Position numbers and translations under genes: made by a program
Shown: one piece after another, positions 55,140 through 64,000 of the stretch
Layout: every line of letters starts with the position of its first letter
Position numbering within the stretch: the stretch's first letter is position 1
Notes under the pieces: generated by a model
What the model saw: only the letters and a program-made list of their open reading frames with translations
The model's database searches: none
Told to the model about the DNA's origin: nothing
DNA from: Bactericera cockerelli
Taxonomy: Eukaryota > Arthropoda > Insecta > Hemiptera > Triozidae
Direction of reading: 5' to 3'
NCBI GenBank assembly: GCA_024516035.1
Contig: CM044964.1
Location: forward strand, 2,595,163-2,659,162
DNA: 64,000 nucleotides

Positions 55140-56580
55140 GTGAGAGGCAAACCCTTTATAAACAACTCGAACGATTTTTTTGTAAACAAAAATGTAAACG
55201 AAGCTTATTTACATTTTTGTATATACAATGAACATCATAATAAAAGTTATAAACAAAGCCTGATCAATTGTGGTGACAATGCTTTCGGCATTCTCTTTCA
55301 TTTTTTTTTTTATTAATATATATAAAATCGATATAAATTTTATATAAATATAAATTTAGTTAATGTATCACAATCAATTTACGTACATTCTACTCTTTAT
55401 TAACACGTATGAGACGGGTCCTATTTTCTATAGGGTATGTGGCTTCAAATTAGGGTATGTGTTCCAAATATGACAACAACAACAAAAAAATTGGGACGGG
55501 AGAGTACAAAAATATATTAATAATAGCATTATCTGTGCCCACCGGTGGGTCAAGTTACAAGGGAAGTTGAAAAAAAACGTGACCCACCGGTGGGCACGCC
55601 GTCTCATACGTGTTAAAAGTGGTTTTTCCCGTAATCCTATCAATAAATTCATTTTCTTCTACAGGTATGTATTCAATATTTTAAAGATTTTGATTGAGAT
55701 CACTTCAGACTATTTCCTTTATGAATAGAATTATTTTCATAGTCTAGTTACGAGAATATCTGCGGTTTTGTTTAAGTCATAGTGGTTGTTATTATTACTA
55801 ATAATAAGTATATTAATATAAGAACAACAAGATTGGTTTTCCAAATCTTTAATCCTTACTGCTACGTGATCTTGTGTTTCTGTCACTGATTATTGATTCT
55901 CGATTGATTGAGAGTTGATTCTTTCTTTCATTTCTTATAATTATCTCTCGTAAAGTTATAATTATCAGAGTGTAAAACGTTTTGAAATCATTCAATAGGG
56001 CTGAAGTCAGTGATTGAGCGACAAGCTTGATTTACTTATTGATTCCAATAAATAATGGTAGCAGATTATTATGTGTTGGGGTTTACGTTTCAACTGCTCA
56101 GGTCATATTGAGGGGTTATAATAATATTCTCTATTCGTTGGAGAGTCCAACAAGTTTGGCATCCAAAAATGACTCTCTCTATCTTTCTTTCTCTTTCAAT
56201 GTGGACTTTTTCCCCCGTAATTTTATTTTTTGATGTCACAAAACAATAATGAGATAGAGAGAGAGAGAGAGAGAGATAATGAGAGAAAATCAAGAGATTT
56301 TTTTTAACTACCAAACACACACATAACTATGACATGTTATTCACAACCAAATACTTGAGGTTAATATAAAGGGCTATATAAGAGATTTTTTTTGCATTGG
56401 GCATAAATAACCCATATAAAAGAGTTGAAAGCAAGTATAGGAAAACGAGATAAAAAAACGTATAAATAAATAAACCACTGACTGGCTCATAGATTATTTT
56501 TAATTTTGATTTTAATGTCGTTTTCAACTGCATGGTCATATCACGACCAGGGTGTTTGTTTATTAAAGTGAATGATACAC
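55140..56580. other. Start of intron 3; inverted word around 55540-55605
   Basis: GTGCCCACCGGTGGGTCA at 55536-55553 is mirrored by TGACCCACCGGTGGGCAC at 55581-55598, giving an 18-bp perfect hairpin. The outer words AACACGTATGAGACGG (55401) and CCGTCTCATACGTGTT (55600) also mirror, so this looks like a roughly 210-bp inverted-end element. A (GA)n tract is at 56256-56276. Confidence 0.65.
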
Positions 56581-56586
56581 ATTTTA

Positions 56587-56741
56587 AGTACTTGTGCTAG
56601 TAACTTAATAGTAATTGATGACCAAATTGTGATCTCTAGTTTTTTACCTTTTCATGATAGATTTCTTAGATATTTTGAGATACTCAAACTAGAGATCACA
56701 ATTTGGTCATCAATTACTATTAAGTTACTAGCACAAGTACT
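56587..56741. repeat. Perfect 54-bp inverted repeat with a 47-base loop
   Basis: 56587-56640 and 56688-56741 are exact reverse complements, beginning AGTACTTGTGCTAGTAACTT. No coding content and no other copy seen in the window. Confidence 0.95.
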
Positions 56742-57015
56742 GAAAATAAGGGGAATAAGAGCAACTAAAATTTCTCAAGGTATATGAAAAGAGCGCCTTC
56801 AAAAAGTTCAGAATTAAACGAATACAAAATGGTAGCCTTTTTGGCTGGTTTCTAATGCTTAAAAACTTTTGAGACGTTAAATTTATAGACTTTGTCCCTT
56901 CAATTTTCTCATGGATTTATTTTTGGATTAATTGTAACATAGCTTTTGAAATTCACATTTTTATAATTTTGTATTGGACCCATTAAATTATATTAAAGTT
57001 TTATTGAAATTGTTT

Positions 57016-57183
57016 ACCTGGATAGAAGAAAACTGAATATAAGAGAAATCTCCATATTAGATAGTTTTTTGTAGGTCCAATTTACCTCTTTATAAGGTAA
57101 AATGAATTTTTTAAAAGAGAAACATGAATATAAGAGAAAAGGTACTTGGCCCCTTGGGTTCTGTTATATTCAGGTTCAACTGT
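57016..57183 (-). mobile_element. pogo-like inverted-end fragment
   Basis: The right end on the minus strand begins TACAGTTGAACCTGAATATA. Inside are AAGAGAAACATGAATATAAG and ACCTCTTTATAAGG, similar to 26757-26985. Confidence 0.5.
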
Positions 57184-57185
57184 AT

Positions 57186-57415
57186 TAAAACTCCAAAATT
57201 CTTGTTTATCTTGTTTATAACAATACCAAAACTCTTGTTTATTTTGTTTACAACAATACCAAAACTCTTGAATATCTTTTTCACAGCAAAACCAAAACTC
57301 TTGTTTACAACAATACCAAAATTCTTGTTTATCTTGTTTACAACAACACCAAAACTCTTCTTTATCTTGTTCAGAACAATACCAAAACTCTTGTTTAGCT
57401 CTCAGAGAGTAAAGA
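57186..57415. repeat. Minisatellite, 33-bp unit, about six copies
   Basis: CCAAAACTCTTGTTTATCTT plus GTTTACAACAATA repeats, with one shortened unit. The unit length keeps Cys/Gln/Phe-rich frames open, but nothing shows that they are translated. Confidence 0.85.
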
Positions 57416-57742
57416 AAACAAATAACAGGTACCAAGTAGTTGAACCAACAACCGACACACAATTAGACCTGCTCTACTGCTCATTAAACCATGTCAAAAA
57501 TATCCTAGACATGTGCTTGTAAATAGCTGTCTACATAAGTACATTCTGTTTATGTCCATATATCTCATACTATCTCAATAGCATGTATGTCTATATGCTT
57601 GTACGTAAGTGCTAAATGACTCTGCAGATATTAATAAATATAATATCAGCAATATGTGTACCGTAGATACTTATGATATCAACATTTTTCAACACACAAT
57701 ATACAGAAAGACTCTTAAAGATGTACTAATATGTTCGTACAA

Positions 57743-57895
57743 ACCTGGATACAAGAGCACTCAAGGAACCGGAAATTTTTCTCTTAAATCCAGATTTCTC
57801 TTATAAAGAGGTTATTTTCCCTTGAAGAGAGGTAAGATGGACCTGTAACTCGTTCTCTTATGTCCAGGTTTCTCTTATATGCATGTTAGACTGTA
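57743..57895. mobile_element. pogo-like inverted-end fragment
   Basis: Contains CAAACCTGGATACAAGAG, CCCTTGAAGAGAGG and the end GCATGTTAGACTGTA, resembling the blocks at 26757-26985. Confidence 0.45.
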
Positions 57896-58189
57896 AATGA
57901 GATTTTTACAACACAATTTCTGTGAAACTTTGGTTTATATGGGTCTTATAGATTTTAAGTCTGGCTGGGGGACTATAAACAGGGAGCAGACCAGCATTGG
58001 CTTGGTTCTGGGGGCTCTTTTCGATTAATTGCCTCCTAGTAAAGACAGTGGTAGAAGTGCTAAGTCATTCCTCCACTGTCTGGCAACCATCGCATCGTTC
58101 ACGATGACGCCACCCTATGATGATGATGATAGATTTGAAAGGTCTTTGAAAATAATCAGAAAAGCCTAAATGAGAAGTATTTTGTGTCT

Positions 58190-58325
58190 CAAATCCGCCT
58201 CAGTAGCTTGATGGATAAAGTAGAAGGCTCTGAACCTGGAGGTTGGTGGTTCGAGTCCCAGCACTGAGTATTCGTGTATCTTTAGGTTCAGGGCTGACTA
58301 ATTGTGACATAACTTCTGTGATGAA
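58190..58325 (+). repeat. SINE family S3, diverged
   Basis: CCGCCTCAGTAGCTTGATGG, AACCTGGAGGTTGGTGGTTC, GAGTCCCAGC, then a short body and an A-rich tract to 58359. Confidence 0.65.
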
Positions 58326-58359
58326 AAAAAAAAGAAAAAAAAAAAAAAAAAAAAAAAAA

Positions 58360-59318
58360 CCTTAACTCTCTTATTTTGTGTCTTCTCAAATATCAGAGAG
58401 AGCCACACGAACTAGCTGCAAGACGTTTAATGCATCGAAAGTAGCTAGAAATACTTACCTAATTTTCCTTAAAGCTTGGATAAAAGAGGATTGTAATAGG
58501 TTATAATCCCGTATTTTAGATAGAACATGATGATATATTTTTCTTTATATTTATTGTTTGTATTATTTCTAAATTTATTTATCAATATCTTTATACTAAA
58601 CATTCGTACAACGAAAATCCTTTCATTTTCCTTCCTCCGATAGCTAAGAGGCTCAGCATTGTGCCACCTCTTCCTCATGGTTGAAGCTGATTCTGGCAAT
58701 ATTACTTCCTAATAAAAAAAAAGAAGAAAAATATGTATCATCAAACAATGATATAAAAAATGAAAATTATAAGAAAATAATAAGTGAAATAAAATTAAAT
58801 AAAAGTAAAAATGAGACATAATATTCATACAAATACAAGATTAAGAAAAATATAATATATGAAGATAAACGATCTACCTCCCTGAAAGTACAACAGATAT
58901 TGTACTTCAAGGGGATTTTAATATTAAAAAAACTGTAAAATGAAATCAAGTACATTCCGTCCTTCCTTCCTTTAAAGAACAGTTTTTATAATACTAATAA
59001 AGAATGCTTGATTTCTAATTTCTAATTGTTTCTTTAAATACTTTTTTTCTGACAGGTCGTTCATAAATATATGTCAAGACCATTTGTCAAAATAAATAGA
59101 ATAAATATGTTTACTAAAGAATCACTCTGTACACATAGGTACTCAGGATATTGATAGTGGAAATTATCTTGTATGAAATGTCTCACAAGCTAAGCTATTT
59201 GTTCACCACACCAAGGATTTCAATTATGAGACCCAATGGTCCATGAACCAATCATGGCGTACCGGCAAAGAACTTGAAATAACAAAATAAAGATAAAAAT
59301 ATAGTTTTTCTTTTAAGT
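58360..59318. other. No gene seen
   Basis: AT-rich intron 3 sequence. Short open frames without domains. Confidence 0.5.
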
Positions 59319-59319
59319 T

Positions 59320-59460
59320 ATCATATTCGTGTTAATCACTTTCGTGATATCACAGCTACTCAAACGCGCTTTACTAAATCTACGCTGAAACCGGGACTTG
59401 AACCAACGACCACCACTGTTACAAGTCCGCCGCCTTATCGATCAAGCTACTGAGGTCGGT
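59320..59460 (-). repeat. SINE family S3, full-length
   Basis: Minus strand: ACCGACCTCAGTAGCTTGAT, CGATAAGGCGGCGGACTTGT, AAGTCCCGGTTTCAGCGTAG and the ACACGAATATGATAA end. Confidence 0.87.
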
Positions 59461-59638
59461 GATAAAAATAGAGTTATAAATATAATGTTATCTTCTCGCT
59501 GGTGACTTTTAACAGATACGGTGTCAGTTTTGTCAGACCAAAAAACAGAACATAACTCATTGATGCCCTTAACAGGGTTAGCATTTTGGTAACCCTGTAA
59601 ACTTGTCATTATTTTTCTTATCTGTTTTATAGTTTTCT

Positions 59639-59945
59639 TCGTAGTCACTGTTGCCGAGTTACTTAGCGCGCTAGGCATTGCACGTATGGTGACCTGGGTA
59701 CTATTCCCAGCTGGATAGGAATTTTTCTGCTCTGTACTCGGATGTACGGGGTCCACTCATATCTCATGAGGAAAAATGAGTAGTTACTTGTATGAGTAAC
59801 GACCAGTGGCGGTATTACTAGAGTAAAAACAAATTAGCGTAATTGAATTAGAAAAGTGAAAGAGGCTCTTAGTAATGCTGCGGTACCCACAAAAATTCTG
59901 AAGAGGCCTTGTGCTTCAACACAACTAAAATCAAACATACTCGTA
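59639..59945 (+). repeat. SINE family S1, full-length
   Basis: GTAGTCACTGTTGCCGAGTT head, CTGCTCTGTACTCGGATGTA, GAGGCTCTTAGTAATGCTGC and AGAGGCCTTGTGCTTCAACA. Confidence 0.85.
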
Positions 59946-60899
59946 GTTTTCTTCGTAAAAATACCTCTCTGTATTTCTTTTTTGTTTACTTTATTTGAGT
60001 TACTGAGTTTTGTGTTGAGATTTAAGTTTTCAAACAAAATTTTCTCGTATTTCTAAAGTAATTTTGAAATGTGTGAAAGGACATTTGGGAGGGATAGAAT
60101 TTTCCTGTTTTTATTTATCTCTATTACTAGGTCAAAAGCACATTCTTGTGTGTTAATAAAAGAAACTTTCACATTGCCTTTTTCAAAATCCAAATTGGGG
60201 TCGAAATTGTTCAACCACTTCCTCATAGTTGAGGTTGGTTGGTTCTAGCAGTCCTTCTTCCACATAATCAAGCAAAACGCTAGTTTTGCAACGCCAAAAA
60301 AAAAACAAAACGAGCGTGTATACTTACGCTAAACCTAGTTCGTATGTATTTTCTTTTGTAATTTTGACCTTCTTAAATATAACTTTATTAGTTTTTTTTC
60401 TTCATATTCGTGTTTTTCTTGTCGAATATAAACTTATTCTTCCTACTGTTTCATCTTTCTCTCACCTACTTACCCAGTAAGACTCATGTTCGGTTGTTTA
60501 CATTATTATTAATTAATAAAAACACATGAACACCTTAAATATTCATAAAAGAATACAAGCATACATCCAGAACGTGGTTTTGAAGAGGACATTGGAAAGT
60601 ATCATGATAGACTACAAGAATTAGAATGAAGATATTGATGAGGAGATTGTAGAGGAACTGCTAGCATCAGCAGAACTCTAATGTTTTAAAATGTTGTCAA
60701 AATAAATAAATCAAATATTAGATTATTAATTAATTACAGGGGCGGTTAGCTCTTTGAGAAGGTGGGTTTTTAGTGGGTGGAAATCCCACACCCCAAGTCA
60801 GGATGACCTGGGTGTCTTTAAAAGATTTTTTCCTGCCTTCAACCAAAAAAAAAAAAAAAAATTAACTATAATCCCAATCCCCCTCTTCCCCCCCCCCAG
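59946..60899. other. End of intron 3; no gene seen
   Basis: AT-rich until a C-rich pyrimidine tract at 60876-60897 that serves exon 4's acceptor. Confidence 0.55.
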
Positions 60900-61051
60900 G
60901 CAGCAGATGGCGGGTCAAGGACCTGACCTACAAGATCTCTAAGTACCCCCGCGTGTTGGGCCGCCACGAGACGGACGAAGTGGTCCGCAAGGCGTTCCAA
61001 GTGTGGGCCGACGTGACGCCCCTCACTTTCACGGCCAAAAAATCCGGCCAG
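60900..61051 (+). CDS. Mmp1: Matrix metalloproteinase exon 4: N-terminal half of catalytic domain
   Basis: A run of C before CCCCAG is followed by the second half of a split Gly codon, then SRWRVKDLTYKISKYP. This is the start of the mature enzyme with the usual LTYKI strand. VVRKAFQVWADVTPLTF follows with the first helix of the catalytic domain. The exon ends GGCCAG/GTAATT in phase 0. It is much richer in G and C than its surroundings, as expected for a conserved coding exon in AT-rich DNA. Confidence 0.96.
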
Positions 61052-61122
61052 GTAATTCAAATTATTTAATTTAGTCCTAATTTAGTCATAATTTCAAAAT
61101 AATGCCATTTAAACTATATTTA

Positions 61123-61399
61123 AGCCAGCGTCGATGGCATGTTGAATACACCGGTTCCCTTCAGAACACCGAAGTTAAGCGACATCCAGCGAGGTTAAGA
61201 CTTGGATGGGTGACCATTCAAATTCTAATTCTCGTGACGCTGGCTTTTCCCGGCCCCACTCAGGCTGGGTGAGGTCAATGTGAGTAGCAGGTTTGTGAGT
61301 TTCCTGCGAATGGAGGGTAAAACCCCCGTCGTGATATGACCAATATGACCATGGCAGTTGAAAGCGACGTTAAACCCCACTTAAAAAAAAAAAAAAACC
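61123..61399 (+). repeat. 5S-rRNA-derived SINE (family S5), full-length with target duplication
   Basis: Nearly identical to 31262-31530. A flanking ATATTTAAG (about 61114-61124 and 61400-61408) looks like the target duplication. It lies about 70 bases after exon 4, in the sense direction of the metalloproteinase. Confidence 0.9.
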
Positions 61400-61797
61400 A
61401 TATTTAAGTTTTATGTATTTTTGCAAACTGATCATGTATGACTTTGTACCATAAGCTCTGTGTTTGGAAATATACAATAAAATAAAATTATTATTATCAT
61501 TATTGACGAATTTGAATTTTGAGGTTTAGTACAAATATGATCATTTAGGAATTTGTGAAGGGAAACGCTTTTTTTTCTTTTTTTAAATTGAATTGAAAAA
61601 ATCTTATTGAAAGTAATAATAATACGTAGTACCTACTCAATGTTAGGATACATTTAATAAAATTTATAAAATGATTACTAAAAGTCTTTTAGAATAATTG
61701 AATGTTCATGTTATCATTGTAAAACAGAGAATATATCTGATATAAATGTGAACTTTAACTTTTCTTATCCCATAATAAGGAGATAGTATTGTATATA

Positions 61798-62695
61798 CAG
61801 GGTCTTCATAAAGTCTCACCCAGGCCTAGGTTTCTGGAAAACGACTCAGAATATCAAAAAACGCAAAAACCCGTATTCCTTTATATTTAGGGGGATTGAT
61901 TTTCAGCCAATTTTTTTTGCTTACACGGCCCCAGTCAGGCTGGGCATGGACCAACTTTAAAATCTTAAATAGAATGGTATGTCTTGTGGCATATTGTTTT
62001 AAAGGTCTTATTGAGAGAAGTTCATTACAATAAATTTCAGTGTGCTACAAATTACCGTTCTCGAGATACAGGGTCGGACGTCCTGCGTAATATCCATATA
62101 TTTTGACCTATAACTCGTTCACCGTAAATTATGGAGAAAATTTTTCTTGTTAATAATAACTCCTTATGGCAAGAAATTTCGAACAAGTTAAAACTTGATT
62201 TGTTTTTTCGTTAATTTTTTTTCGACTGTTCGTCCGGCTGGCTGACGAAACCGACCAGAAACTAACATCAACAGAGTATGTCGAGTTATAACTTGTTCGA
62301 AAGGTCTTGTCATAAGGAGTTATTATTAACAAGAAAAATTTTCTCCATAATTTACGGTTAACGAGTTACAGGTCAAAATATATGGATATTACGCAGGACG
62401 TCCGACCCTGTATCTCCAGAACGGTAAGTCGTAGCACACTGAAATTTATTGTAATGAACTTCTCTCAATAAGACCTTTAAAACAATATGCCACAAGACAT
62501 ACCATTCTATTTAAGATTTTAAAGTTGGTCCATGCCCAGATTGCCCAGCCTGACTGGGGCCGTGTAGGCAAAAAAAAAAAATTGGTTGAAAATCAATCCC
62601 CCTAAATATAAAGGAATACGGGTTTTTGCGTTTTTTTGATATTCTGAGTCGTTTTCGAGAAACCTAGGCCTGGGTGAGACTTTATGAAGACCCTG
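61798..62695. mobile_element. Foldback element with inverted arms of about 400 bp, flanked by TATA
   Basis: CAGGGTCTTCATAAAGTCTC at 61798 mirrors the end at 62695. The arms 61798-62192 and about 62286-62695 match with only a few differences. The loop is about 90 bases. TATA on both sides is a candidate target duplication. No transposase frame is present. The CAGGGT end resembles Tc1/mariner-related MITEs, but arms this long are unusual. Confidence 0.88.
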
Positions 62696-62949
62696 TATAT
62701 TATGTACGTCGAAAATTTGAACAACCCAGTTTTTCATTAATTATTATTAAAATTTCTTTAATATCTTGATAGTTCGAGAAAGACACAAATATAGATATTT
62801 GACCGGTTTCATACTTTGTGAAATACAATACGATACCTACAATACCAATACTCTGTTTATCCTACAATAATGAAACTAAAAAGCCCTTTTGCTGTCACAG
62901 TGAAAGGCCTCGCAACCTTCAGAGATTTCATGATCTTCATCTGTTTTCA

Positions 62950-63485
62950 CTCACCTTTTCTCAATTCTATTTGAGGTCGGCGTTCCCTTCTCTAATTCTA
63001 GCCCGCCACAGCTTCCTGTCCAATGCTTCCTCTTGCCTCTAGCCTTTTTCTCTCATATCTTCCTGAACCTTGTCCCTCCATCTCAACTTTGGTCTGTCTC
63101 TCTTTCTCTTCCCTTCGATATCCATTCCCTCTACTTTTTTACCCACGTACCTTTCATCTCTCCTCTGAACATGCCCAGAGATTCCATGATCACCAGAAAA
63201 ATTCATCAACTATATCTATTTCAACACCATTTTCTTCCATGTCTCTTCCCTTCGATATCCATTCCCTCTACTGTTTTACCAACGTACCTCTCAACATGCC
63301 CAGAGATTCCATGATCACCAGAAAAAATTCATCAACTATTTCTATTTCAACACCATCTTATTTCATGTCGCTTCCCTTCGATATCCATTCCCTCTGCTTT
63401 TTTACCCTCGTACCTCTCCTCTCTCCTCGCAACATGCCCAGAGATTCCATGATCACCAGAAAAATTCATCAACTATTTCACTTTG
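62950..63485 (-). repeat. Retroelement RT C-terminal fragment, partly amplified in tandem
   Basis: The minus strand of 62980-63180 reads YVGKKVEGMDIEGKRK and then RPKLRWRDKVQEDM, the ending of a non-LTR RT protein. The piece with CCCTTCGATATCCATTCCCT and CATGCCCAGAGATTCCATGA repeats three times (starts near 63112, 63247 and 63376), with units of about 115-135 bases that also hold CTATTTCTATTTCAACACCA. Confidence 0.65.
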
Positions 63486-63552
63486 ACTTGACAGGTTCTA
63501 ACAGGTAGGTTGATGATAAAAAAAAATATATTTGGAATTCGAACATTTTAAA

Positions 63553-63723
63553 CTATTTCAAAGAAACTATTTCATTGAGATCTTCTGGGACTGGACATGC
63601 GCCCACAATGCTTGCGGCGTTGCCCTTCTGTATCTCAATGCTGATTCTCTGATATAAATACTGTCCAGCCAACTTCATTCCAGATTTATCTACCAACATT
63701 GCTCCTATTTCTTGAACAAAACG
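63553..63723 (-). pseudogene. Nuclease-tailed retroelement C-terminal fragment
   Basis: The minus strand reads [16 protein letters not shown], then LYQRISIEIQKGNAASIVG, matching the ends at 14870-15524 and 17100-17265. It lies immediately before exon 5 in the antisense direction. Confidence 0.6.
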
Positions 63724-63771
63724 CCTATCAACTATTTCTATTTCAACACCATCTTCTTTCACAACCTCCAG

Positions 63772-63925
63772 GTCCACATTGAGATCAGGTTCGAGAGGGG
63801 CGAGCACGGGGACGGAGACCCTTTCGACGGCCCTGGAGGTACCCTCGCCCACGCCTTCTTCCCGGTGTATGGGGGAGACGCCCATTTCGACGATGCCGAG
63901 AAGTGGACCGTCAATACTTACAAAG
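63772..63925 (+). CDS. Mmp1: Matrix metalloproteinase exon 5: structural zinc and calcium region
   Basis: After ACCTCCAG the frame reads [20 protein letters not shown], then [21 protein letters not shown] and EKWTVNTYK. The His/Asp of HGD, the His of LAHAF and the His of DAHFD bind the structural zinc. [10 protein letters not shown] is the calcium loop. The exon ends AAAG/GTGGGT in phase 1, so the protein continues into an exon with the catalytic HExxHxxGxxH outside the window. The wording is closest to Drosophila Mmp1-type secreted MMPs, but C-terminal hemopexin or membrane anchor parts cannot be judged here. Confidence 0.96.
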
Positions 63926-64000
63926 GTGGGTGACGTGGAAAACTTATAAAAAGAATATAATAACAACACTCTTAAGTGGAATAGTCTGGCTGATGGACTT

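Noticed and set aside
57082..57462. Cys-rich repeated protein on the minus strand
   Set aside because: It is the translation of a 33-bp minisatellite and has no start context or domain.
63033..63508. Open frames of 93-161 residues before exon 5
   Set aside because: They are the antisense of retroelement-derived tandem repeats inside intron 4.
63772..63925. Expectation of the catalytic HExxHxxGxxH in the window
   Set aside because: Exon 5 ends before it; no such motif is readable in 63926-64000, so it must lie beyond the window.

Overview
This is an AT-rich piece of an animal nuclear genome. Genes are spread over long introns with GT-AG borders, most of the DNA is retroelement and SINE sequence, and there is one 100-base assembly gap (8606-8705). 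The best-supported host gene is an insect-type matrix metalloproteinase close to Drosophila Mmp1, so an insect is likely. A hemipteran is a guess from general character, not proven by the sequence.

Layout: 1-4187 is the 3' part of a CR1-group non-LTR retrotransposon (+ strand) with an esterase-bearing ORF1 and an apparently intact endonuclease/reverse transcriptase ORF2. 4407-4703 is a SINE. 4695 to about 8100 is an RTE-clade retrotransposon (- strand), nearly intact but with one frameshift. 8100-10600 holds SINE copies and the gap. 11095-13780 is a rhodopsin-like GPCR gene in at least three exons, whose second and third exons do not join in frame. 14700-17290 is a nest of mobile DNA: a hammerhead-ribozyme repeat split by a 5'-truncated retroelement, and a piggyBac-like element holding a second small element.

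From 22605 to the end runs the metalloproteinase gene. Exon 1 (signal peptide) lies at 22605-22715, exon 2 at 49059-49188, exon 3 (cysteine switch and furin site) at 55032-55139, exon 4 at 60900-61051 and exon 5 (structural zinc and calcium loop) at 63772-63925. The exon carrying the catalytic HExxH motif lies beyond the window. Intron 1 is about 26.3 kb and is filled with tRNA-derived SINEs, 5S-rRNA-derived SINEs, foldback elements, minisatellites and old retroelement pieces.

The most notable observation is a set of self-cleaving hammerhead ribozyme motifs that nothing else here explains. One sits in a 144-bp head-to-tail repeat (30664-30867, - strand) with every core base and all three helices. 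A sister copy (14747-15590, + strand) was split by a retroelement with an 11-bp target duplication. A third, sequence-distinct hammerhead (48901-48943, - strand) lies 115 bp before metalloproteinase exon 2. A decayed remnant is at 39650-40015. These look like very small retrozyme or Penelope-LTR-type elements. Second in interest is a modular SINE group in which a 5S rRNA head and a tRNA head are joined to the same body. Third is a long inverted repeat of about 900 bp inside metalloproteinase intron 4.
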